This document shows, piece after piece, positions 1 through 5,470 of a stretch of DNA of 6,632 nt. Below the pieces are notes generated by a model that was given only the letters and a program-made list of their open reading frames with translations, had not been told where the DNA came from and searched no databases. The stretch lies in NCBI GenBank assembly GCA_003645735.1, contig QNBQ01000098.1, positions 1 to 6,632 of the forward strand, written 5' to 3'. Both the position numbers and the translations under genes were made by a program. Source of the DNA: Candidatus Poribacteria bacterium (lineage in GTDB: Bacteria; Poribacteria; WGA-4E; B28-G17). How positions within the stretch are numbered: position 1 is the stretch's first letter; the number at the start of each line of letters is the position of its first letter.

Positions 1-443
1 TCAAGCGGGGCGAGATCTACTCATATCGGAACGTCGGGAAGGCGCTCACGCAGGGAGCTGAGATGGAGATAGAGTGGAAACCCCTCCGCTATCTCTTCGG
101 AGCGGTGAGGTATACCTATCTGAGGACGAAGGACAAGGAAACCGGTAAGGAGTTCATTTACAGCCCGCATCACAGGGCGAATGTTGAGATAAGCTGTTCC
201 ATCAAGAGGTTGGGTCTTAGCGTCACACTGGTGGAGGAATATGTCGGAGCCAGGTTTGAGGATAAGGAGAACAGGAAAAAGCTCCCCTCATATCTGCTGA
301 CACATCTGATGGTTAACCAGAGCATATCGAAAAAAGGCTCTCTATTTCTCACGATAAACAATCTATTTGGGACGAGATACGAGGAGATATTCTCCAGTGA
401 GGAGGGCATAAAGTTCAAAACCGGGTTGACCTTTAAATTCTGA
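1..443 (+). CDS. TonB-dependent outer-membrane receptor, C-terminal part (5' end outside window)
   Basis: The frame is open from base 3 to the TGA at 441-443, giving 146 residues with no start inside that is needed. The fragment reads as the last strands of a TonB-dependent receptor beta-barrel: it starts with a YRNVGKALTQGAE-like strand, a typical 'N-x-G-x-A-x-x-x-G-x-E' late-barrel pattern. It continues with alternating hydrophobic/polar strands, then an NNLFGTRYEE turn (compare 'NLF-x-x-x-Y' near the end of such receptors), and finishes on a terminal aromatic, ...FKTGLTFKF, as expected for outer-membrane barrel insertion. The N-terminal plug, signal peptide and TonB box lie upstream of the window, so substrate and subfamily are unknown. 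The tonB-family gene begins 21 nt downstream on the same strand, which suggests one transcript and a functional pair. The ATG at 63 is internal to the barrel and should not be used as a start. Confidence 0.85.
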   Translation, partial: KRGEIYSYRNVGKALTQGAEMEIEWKPLRYLFGAVRYTYLRTKDKETGKEFIYSPHHRANVEISCSIKRLGLSVTLVEEYVGARFEDKENRKKLPSYLLTHLMVNQSISKKGSLFLTINNLFGTRYEEIFSSEEGIKFKTGLTFKF

Positions 444-485
444 ACGTGAAGGGGGATGCGTGCTATGAATAGGTTCGTAAGCTCG
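441..485 (+). repeat. Direct repeat, left copy (start of intact tonB)
   Basis: By hand alignment this 45-base segment matches 3706-3750 at 40 of 45 positions without gaps. It covers the ribosome-binding site and the first codons of tonB. It is the best-preserved part of the relationship between the intact gene and the decayed copy. The two copies lie 3265 bases apart in the same orientation and bracket the second receptor. Confidence 0.85.
449..455 (+). promoter_or_regulatory. Ribosome-binding site deciding the tonB start
   Basis: The purine run AAGGGGG abuts the ATG at 456 with no spacer but lies 9 nt before the ATG at 465. The second spacing is workable, the first is not. The protein from 465 also begins with a short basic segment leading straight into the membrane anchor. 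The same run, with its last G changed to A, is preserved in the decayed copy at 3714-3720. Confidence 0.6.
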
Positions 486-1274
486 TTCCTGATCTCCGTT
501 GCAGCCCATCTCATTTTGTTATCCGCAATATCTCTCTTGATCCCCGAGCGGGCGGGGGAGGAGATCAATCCCACCGTATCGGTCGATCTATTGAAAGTTA
601 ACCCCAAGCGCATACCCAGAAAAATCCTGGGGAGAAGAGAGATCCATCCCCAACCGGAGATAAAATTTTCCCTTAATCGCATTCGCTTTAAACCTGAGGT
701 GAAACCGACGGTAAATTATGCCGAATCCGCATGGTGGATAAGCGATATGCATACGGAGTATCAATTCGTGGATGTTGACGTTCCCTCTAATCTACCACCA
801 GGTAAAGCAAGGGAAATAAAGCTTATCAAAGAATCCTCGATTAGGTATCCGGTGTTTCAATCGGTAAAACTCCCAGATGCTCCTGCTAAGAAACTCCCAG
901 GGCTCCCATCCTTCCTCAAAGATACTTCCCCCCTTGATCAGGAGATTTCCGTTCGGTTGCCGGTTAAATCGCTGACTGAGTTCCTCGAGAAGGTGCGTAA
1001 AAGGATAGAGAGGAACAAGTTCTATCCGTTACAGGCGCGTAGGATGGGATATGAGGGCACGGTGATAATCTCATTTGAGGTGCTTGAAGACGGAAGGGTT
1101 GGGGATATAAAGGTGCTGAAATCATCGGGATACGATATACTCGATAAAGCCGGAATTGAAGCCATAAAGAGGTCATCGCCTTTTCCTAAGCTCAGCCTAT
1201 ATACCTTTAAGAGAAAGCTATGGATAAAGGTGCCTATAACCTTTAAGCTAAGCGAAGTCAGAAAGGAGGGGTGA
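465..1274 (+). CDS. tonB: TonB family energy-transducing protein
   Basis: This protein is expected to couple the inner-membrane proton motive force to outer-membrane receptors. From the ATG at 465 it has 269 residues; an ATG at 456 would add three. Residues about 5-26 form one hydrophobic anchor containing S11-V-A-A-H15, which matches the SxxxH motif of TonB membrane anchors. Residues about 30-170 are a periplasmic linker with scattered prolines and no long Glu-Pro/Lys-Pro repeats, unlike enterobacterial TonB. Residues about 172-262 are a TonB C-terminal domain: YPLQARRMGYEGTV, FEVLEDGRVGDIKVLKSSG and a following LD-x-AG-x-EAI helix are diagnostic. The neighbours are a receptor 21 nt upstream and another overlapping its stop codon by one base, so it probably serves one or both. 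ExbB and ExbD are not in view. A decayed paralogue lies at 3706-4062. Family assignment is secure; which receptor it serves is inference. Confidence 0.92.
   Translation: MNRFVSSFLISVAAHLILLSAISLLIPERAGEEINPTVSVDLLKVNPKRIPRKILGRREIHPQPEIKFSLNRIRFKPEVKPTVNYAESAWWISDMHTEYQFVDVDVPSNLPPGKAREIKLIKESSIRYPVFQSVKLPDAPAKKLPGLPSFLKDTSPLDQEISVRLPVKSLTEFLEKVRKRIERNKFYPLQARRMGYEGTVIISFEVLEDGRVGDIKVLKSSGYDILDKAGIEAIKRSSPFPKLSLYTFKRKLWIKVPITFKLSEVRKEG
1262..1269 (+). promoter_or_regulatory. Shine-Dalgarno inside the tonB 3' end for the second receptor
   Basis: AAAGGAGG is a strong Shine-Dalgarno sequence within the last codons of tonB. It lies 4 nt before the ATG at 1274 and 10 nt before the ATG at 1280; the GTG at 1271 is too close. 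The other genes here use 8-9 nt, so 1280 is a real alternative. The TGATG overlap favours translational coupling with tonB. Confidence 0.65.
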
Positions 1275-3679
1275 TGAAAATGAGGATGGAAAGAGCGGCT
1301 ATGGTATTGGGGGCTTTTCTGCTTCCTTTTATCGTAGCCGCAGCAGACTTGGGTGAAATTCAGGGTAAGGTGATAGATGAGAAAACAGGAGATCCGCTTC
1401 CTTTGGTAAATATCATTGTAAAGGGAACTTCTTTTGAAGCCACAACAAATACAAATGGGGAATATCTTATCTCCGGTGTGCCTGCTGGAACTTACAAGGT
1501 TATGGCATCAATGGCGGGTTATAAGCCTGTAGTGAAGAAGGTAGAGGTGTCTCCTGGGCGAACTGTAAGGGTGGATTTCAAGCTAAAACAGACTTTGCTT
1601 GAGATAAAGGGAGTAGTGGTTACCGCGACAAGAACCCCCACATATATAAAGGATGTTCCTATTCGCACAGAGGTTCTCACAAGCAAGGCTATTGAGGAAA
1701 AGGGAGCGGTAGATCTTTATGAGGCTTTAGATGGGTTACCAGGCATAAGGGTGGAGCAGCAGTGTCAATATTGTAACTTCAGTATGGTAAGACTCCTAGG
1801 TTTAGGACCGGACCATACCCAGGTTCTAATCGATGGTCAGCCTATCTATTCCGGCTTGGCCAGTGTCTATGGATTACAACAAATAGCAACAGTGAACATA
1901 GATAGGGTAGAAGTTGTAAAGGGTGCAGGTTCTGCACTCTACGGTCCTGGTGCTATCGCAGGAGCAATTAACATCATCACCAAAAAACCTTCAAAGCCAG
2001 AAGCAAAGATAAAGATTGAGCTCGGAAGTTATAACACAAATAGCTATAGTTTCACTGCATCCATGAGGAAAGATAATATGGGTGTTATACTTTTCGCTCA
2101 AAAACATGGAGGCGATGCAATTGACCAAACAGGCGATGGGGATAATCTTGATGAGGTGAAAAAACCTGACGGTGTTTCAGATAGGGTTAAGACAGATGCT
2201 ACAAATGCAGGCTTCAGTATTGTTGCGGATAATGTCTTCGGCGATGACCAGATTACAGTTGCAGGAAGGGCTTTGAATGAGTGGAGACAGGGAGGTGTTT
2301 TGGTTGACGATACCTATGAGAACCCCTTTACGGAGACCACAGAGCGCATCATAACAAACAGGTATGAAGTAACAGCTAGATATAAAAAGCGGTTCCCGCA
2401 TGGAGGTCAAGCGAATATTTCCTTCGCCTATGTCTTGCATCATCGCAACGCCACAAACGATACCTTTCTCTGCGACTACATGGCTACACACGACGGTACA
2501 TTACCGCCTTTAGATGAGATGCGTCCATATCTTGCTACGGAGAACCTTTCTGCATTGAATCTGAACTACTCCCATCCGCTTTTTGGGAAGCATCGCCTAT
2601 TAGTAGGAGTTCAATACTCCTATAACAGACTTGAAGAAAAAGGCAAATATGTGGTTGTGGATGAGGATGACGAGAATTACGGTGAACCATATACCTCTAC
2701 ATCTGAAAAGCATGCGAATGAGGTTGGTGCATACATCCAGGGTGAGTTTTTCATAAGCGATGCCCTTGAGATAGTGGCGGGAGCGAGGTATGACCTCCAT
2801 AAGTCTGAGGATAACTTCCGTGGTTCTGGCAAGGTTGCTCCTGAGGGAGTACCACCGGTTAAATACGACGAGACTGCCTGGAATCCCCGCTTCGCGATAA
2901 GATATAAACCGTTCCCATCCTTCACTTTAAGAGCCTGTGTGGGGACAGGCTTCAGGGTGCCTTATGGGTTCTCTGAAGATTTGCACCTCTGCAGCGGTTC
3001 ACCAAGGGTATGGAAAGGAGGAGATTTGAAGCCTGAAAAATCTATAAGTTTTAACCTCTCTCTTGACTATGAGATGGCGGACAGGTTTTCCGTAAGTGCT
3101 GATCTCTTTCGCGTAAACCTTAAAGGCAAGATAGGTTTTGTAGAAGCGGGGGAAATGGCAAAGAGCCTTGGCTATACCTATGAGTGGAAGAATATCGACG
3201 ATGCCTATGTTCAGGGAATAGAGATCGGTGGGAATCTTCTTTTGACGAAGAATCTTGCTCTTAATGTTAATTTCACCTTTAACGATGGACAGTATAAACA
3301 CGAAAGAGAAGACTGGATAGGGACTCCTTTCCAGGAGAGGAGCAAATACATCTCTCGTCTTCCCCGATATACAGCAGGCGTTAAATTGAGTTTCACCTCT
3401 GAAGACTGGAATTTTGTGCTTGACGGCAACTACCAAGGACCGATGTATATCGACTATTATATGGATGAGGAGGAACCAACCAAAATCAAGGAGACAGAGC
3501 CTCACTTGATACTCAATGCTAAAGTATCAAGAAGCTTATCTGACAGATTTAACCTCTTTATAAGGGTAAAGAACCTTACGAATTATATCCAGCCTGAGAG
3601 ACATACAGACGACGCCGCTTTTATGTATGCTCCAATATATGGTCGGATAATCTGTGGTGGAATTGAAATCAAATTCTGA
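1274..3679 (+). CDS. TonB-dependent outer-membrane receptor with carboxypeptidase-regulatory-like N-terminal domain
   Basis: This is a complete receptor of 801 residues from the ATG at 1274, in the size range of the family. Residues 1-24 are a signal peptide (basic start, hydrophobic core, likely cleavage after VAAA). Residues about 27-105 are a carboxypeptidase-regulatory-like beta-sandwich (GKVIDEKTGDPLPLVNIIVKG, then NGEYLISGVPAGTY). A TonB-box-like VVVTATR follows at 114-120. The plug spans about 121-238, with LDGLPGIRV, QVLIDGQP, RVEVVKGAGSALYGPGAIAGAINIIT. The remainder is a beta-barrel with late signatures (GTGFR, LKPEKS, VQGIEIGG, VKNLTNY) and a terminal Phe. The plug carries a CQYC pair at 164-167. 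The combination of regulatory-like domain plus plug plus barrel is common in Bacteroidetes-type receptors; the ligand cannot be deduced. The start overlaps the tonB stop by one base. The gene is A+T-rich in stretches (one 60-base line at 1981 has 21 G+C) compared with the dehydrogenase downstream, which may mark separate ancestry. Confidence 0.93.
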   Translation: MKMRMERAAMVLGAFLLPFIVAAADLGEIQGKVIDEKTGDPLPLVNIIVKGTSFEATTNTNGEYLISGVPAGTYKVMASMAGYKPVVKKVEVSPGRTVRVDFKLKQTLLEIKGVVVTATRTPTYIKDVPIRTEVLTSKAIEEKGAVDLYEALDGLPGIRVEQQCQYCNFSMVRLLGLGPDHTQVLIDGQPIYSGLASVYGLQQIATVNIDRVEVVKGAGSALYGPGAIAGAINIITKKPSKPEAKIKIELGSYNTNSYSFTASMRKDNMGVILFAQKHGGDAIDQTGDGDNLDEVKKPDGVSDRVKTDATNAGFSIVADNVFGDDQITVAGRALNEWRQGGVLVDDTYENPFTETTERIITNRYEVTARYKKRFPHGGQANISFAYVLHHRNATNDTFLCDYMATHDGTLPPLDEMRPYLATENLSALNLNYSHPLFGKHRLLVGVQYSYNRLEEKGKYVVVDEDDENYGEPYTSTSEKHANEVGAYIQGEFFISDALEIVAGARYDLHKSEDNFRGSGKVAPEGVPPVKYDETAWNPRFAIRYKPFPSFTLRACVGTGFRVPYGFSEDLHLCSGSPRVWKGGDLKPEKSISFNLSLDYEMADRFSVSADLFRVNLKGKIGFVEAGEMAKSLGYTYEWKNIDDAYVQGIEIGGNLLLTKNLALNVNFTFNDGQYKHEREDWIGTPFQERSKYISRLPRYTAGVKLSFTSEDWNFVLDGNYQGPMYIDYYMDEEEPTKIKETEPHLILNAKVSRSLSDRFNLFIRVKNLTNYIQPERHTDDAAFMYAPIYGRIICGGIEIKF

Positions 3680-3705
3680 ACTGACATTTCCTACTATAGG
3701 CTTAA

Positions 3706-3750
3706 TGAACGTGAAGGGGAATGCGTGCTATGAATAGGTTTGCAAGCTGA
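3706..3750 (+). repeat. Direct repeat, right copy (start of decayed tonB)
   Basis: This segment matches 441-485 at 40 of 45 positions, with differences corresponding to 455, 476, 478, 484 and 485. It preserves the GTGAAGGGG purine run and the ATGCGTGCTATGAATAGG start region, but ends in an in-frame TGA (3748-3750), the seventh codon from the ATG at 3730. Confidence 0.85.
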
Positions 3751-4062
3751 TTTCGCTGCAGCTCATTTCGTTATCCGCGATATCCATCCCCGAGCGGTCG
3801 GGAGTAGGGATCAATCTCACTCCGAATCCTGGGAAGAGGAGAAGTTCATCTCAACCCGCCGCCAAGTAAAAACGATCAAAGGATTCTCAATTCGATGGAG
3901 CCCTCAAATGCTCCTGCCTTAGAAGCCTCCGGGGCTCCTCTCCTTACTCCAGATAAATCGTTGACCGGGGGAGGAACGGGTTCCATCCGCTGTAGGCGCG
4001 TAGGATATGAAGGCACGGTGATAACCTCATTTTGAAGCGCTCGAAGCCGGAAGGATCGGGAT
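3706..4062 (+). pseudogene. Decayed duplicate of the tonB-family gene
   Basis: This stretch aligns in order with the intact tonB (441-1107) but is only about 357 bases against 667. Clear blocks are 3706-3750 with 441-485; 3755-3785 with 498-532; 3787-3820 with 541-574 (28 of 34 identical); a weaker block around 3825-3860 with about 625-655; 3901-3950 with about 871-920; and 3972-4062 with 1011-1107, which includes GCGCGTAGGA and GGCACGGTGATAA and corresponds to the TonB C-terminal domain. The reading frame is destroyed: the ATG at 3730 meets TGA after six codons, there are frameshifting gaps, and large parts of the linker are missing. Similarity fades after 4062, although an AAGCTCAG-like remnant may persist near 4105. 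A 60-codon open frame at 3740-3922 crosses it but matches no TonB frame and is fortuitous. The copy is most simply an old duplication that lost selection. Confidence 0.85.
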
Positions 4063-4183
4063 CGCCTTAATCTCGGCTTCTAAAAAAGCGCCCTTAGCCC
4101 CCGAGCTGAGGAGCACTTTTGGGCATGAGGTGCGGAAAACCCTCCCTACCCCCGAAGAAAAATCTAACAACTTTTAAAACATC
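4063..4183. other. Non-coding spacer upstream of the dehydrogenase promoter
   Basis: No gene, convincing terminator or RNA is visible here. The left part may be unrecognisable tonB pseudogene remnant. The right part, about 4154-4180, becomes rich in A and T (runs AAAAATCT and CTTTTAAAAC) just before the -35 box, a position and composition like an UP element. The receptor operon upstream has no obvious hairpin-plus-U-run terminator in 3680-4183. Confidence 0.4.
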
Positions 4184-4212
4184 TTGACATAACCTTGCGC
4201 TTGCGGTATAAT
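4184..4212 (+). promoter_or_regulatory. Consensus sigma-70-type promoter of the dehydrogenase gene
   Basis: TTGACA (4184-4189) and TATAAT (4207-4212) are exact consensus hexamers separated by exactly 17 nt. An A/T-rich tract at 4154-4180 could add an UP element. Transcription would begin around 4218-4220, giving a leader of about 27-29 nt before the GTG start at 4247. Since the -10 box overlaps the ATG at 4211, that ATG would not be on the transcript. No operator palindrome is obvious, so the sequence suggests strong, largely constitutive expression; that last point is inference. Confidence 0.88.
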
Positions 4213-4225
4213 GGTTGAGGTAAAA

Positions 4226-4240
4226 CCCCTGAAGGAGGGG
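4226..4240 (+). promoter_or_regulatory. Small possible hairpin in the leader, covering the Shine-Dalgarno
   Basis: CCCCT (4226-4230) can pair with AGGGG (4236-4240) around the 5-nt loop GAAGG. This would place the ribosome-binding site AAGGAGG (4232-4238) partly in the stem. The stem is short, and the match may be accidental in a G-rich leader. Confidence 0.25.
4232..4238 (+). promoter_or_regulatory. Ribosome-binding site fixing a GTG start for the dehydrogenase
   Basis: AAGGAGG lies 8 nt before the in-frame GTG at 4247, ideal spacing. No comparable site precedes the ATG at 4211, where the sequence is the -10 region of the promoter. Confidence 0.8.
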
Positions 4241-4246
4241 GGAAAG

Positions 4247-5452
4247 GTGGGAGAGCCTGAGGGAAAGCTCGCCGTCCTCAACCGTGTGATGCGCATCCCT
4301 CCGAGGGCTATAGAGCTTCTCGAGAGGGCCGAGAAGGAGATGATCCTCTTCCTCAACGTGAGGGTTGACGACAGGACCGTCATAACAGCTGACGCCTTCG
4401 TCGTATACCATAACACAGCCCGCGGTCCGGCGAAAGGGGGGATCAGGTTCGCGCCCAACCTGACCCTGTCGGAGGTGAGGGATCTGGCGGAGAGGATGAC
4501 TTGGAAGACGGCCCTCACGGGTATACCGTTTGGAGGTGGGAAATCGGGCATCGCCGTGGACCCCAAATCCCTCACGCCCTACGCCAAGAGGGAGATAATG
4601 AGGGAGTTCGTCCACCTCATCAGGAGCGAGCTCGTAACCGGAAGCTACATACCGGCTCCAGATCTGGGAACCGGCCCGAGGGAGATGGCGGTGATATATG
4701 GGGAGCTTCACATACCCGAGTGTGTGACGGGCAAGCCCGTGGCCGTAGGAGGGGTTCCGGGAAGGAGGGAGGCCACGGGAAGAGGGGTCGCCACAGCCGC
4801 CCGCCTCGCCGCTCAACGCATGTTGGGGAAGGAGATATCGGAATGCACGGTCGCGATCCAAGGGTTCGGGAACGTCGGGAGCTGGACGGCCCGCTTCCTG
4901 AGCTCCATGGGAGCGAAGGTGGTGGCGATCTCCGACTCGAAGGGAGGGGCGTTCGACGGGGACGGGCTGGATGTGGAGGAGCTTTCAAAACACAAGGCCG
5001 AGACGGGAAGCGTGGTCGGGTTCGCCGAGGAGATCTCCAACGAGGAGCTTCTCTCGCTCGATGTGGACATACTCATCCCCGCGGCGGTGGAGGGGGTTTT
5101 GAGGGAGGGAAACGCCGGTGACGTCAGGGCGAAGCTGATCGTGGAGGGGGCGAACGGCCCCACCACGCCCGAGGGGGATGAGATACTGAGGGAGAGGGGT
5201 ATCCCCGTCATACCGGATATACTCGCCAACAGCGGAGGGGTGATAGCATCATACATAGAATGGAGGAGCGCGAAATCCGGAAGCATAACATCGGCTTCCG
5301 AGGTTTACGGTACAATAGATGAGAGGATAAAGCTCGCTTTCGAGAGGATGGCGAAGCTTTCGGAGGAGAGGGGGATAAGCTACAGGGATGCGGCCATGGC
5401 GATCGCCGTCGGCGAGGTGGTAAGGGCTATGGAGGAGAGGGGATGGATCTGA
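4247..5452 (+). CDS. gdhA: Glu/Leu/Phe/Val dehydrogenase family protein, probably glutamate dehydrogenase
   Basis: The predicted reaction is reversible oxidative deamination of L-glutamate to 2-oxoglutarate and ammonia with NAD(P), in the cytoplasm. From the GTG at 4247 the protein has 401 residues, close to the usual 410-430. The ATG at 4211 overlaps the promoter -10 box and is rejected. The dimerisation/substrate domain holds KGGIRF (K63), TWKTALTGIPFGGGKSGI (K87 and K99, the substrate and catalytic lysines by family analogy), and IPAPDLGTGPREM (D139, the catalytic aspartate). GGVPGRREATGRGV at 168-181 leads into the Rossmann domain with GFGNVG (206-211) and an Asp at 230 at the end of the second strand, which does not settle NAD versus NADP. 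EGANGPTTPEGDEIL and PDILANSGGVIASYIEW are further family signatures. Oddities are S100 in GGGKSG, where Gly is usual. High G+C distinguishes it from the receptor genes upstream. A ceramidase-like gene follows 18 nt downstream, probably on the same transcript. Leucine or phenylalanine dehydrogenase is less likely. Confidence 0.92.
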   Translation: MGEPEGKLAVLNRVMRIPPRAIELLERAEKEMILFLNVRVDDRTVITADAFVVYHNTARGPAKGGIRFAPNLTLSEVRDLAERMTWKTALTGIPFGGGKSGIAVDPKSLTPYAKREIMREFVHLIRSELVTGSYIPAPDLGTGPREMAVIYGELHIPECVTGKPVAVGGVPGRREATGRGVATAARLAAQRMLGKEISECTVAIQGFGNVGSWTARFLSSMGAKVVAISDSKGGAFDGDGLDVEELSKHKAETGSVVGFAEEISNEELLSLDVDILIPAAVEGVLREGNAGDVRAKLIVEGANGPTTPEGDEILRERGIPVIPDILANSGGVIASYIEWRSAKSGSITSASEVYGTIDERIKLAFERMAKLSEERGISYRDAAMAIAVGEVVRAMEERGWI

Positions 5453-5454
5453 TG

Positions 5455-5465
5455 AAAGGAGGTGA
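5455..5465 (+). promoter_or_regulatory. Extended Shine-Dalgarno for the ceramidase-like gene
   Basis: AAAGGAGGTGA is a near-full complement to the 16S rRNA 3' end. Its GGAGG core ends 8 nt before the ATG at 5471. It begins two bases after the dehydrogenase stop, and no separate promoter is apparent in the 18-nt gap. Confidence 0.8.
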
Positions 5466-5470
5466 AGGCG

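Noticed and set aside
3740..3922. Open frame of 60 codons on the plus strand between the receptor and the dehydrogenase
   Set aside because: It lies inside the decayed tonB copy, is not in a frame that gives TonB-like sequence, lacks its own ribosome-binding site and shows no protein-like pattern.
3680..4183. Possible CRISPR, small RNA or terminator in the 504-base gap
   Set aside because: No spaced repeats were seen, no strong hairpin followed by a T-run was found, and most of the stretch is explained as tonB pseudogene.
4094..4861. Minus-strand open frame of 255 codons over the start of the dehydrogenase
   Set aside because: It is a shadow of the G+C-rich dehydrogenase coding strand, and its translation is low-complexity in character with no recognisable motif. 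The plus-strand gene has full family signatures.
4501..5121. Plus-strand open frame of 206 codons within the dehydrogenase in another frame
   Set aside because: It is Gly/Arg-rich out-of-frame translation of the dehydrogenase, with no independent start signal.
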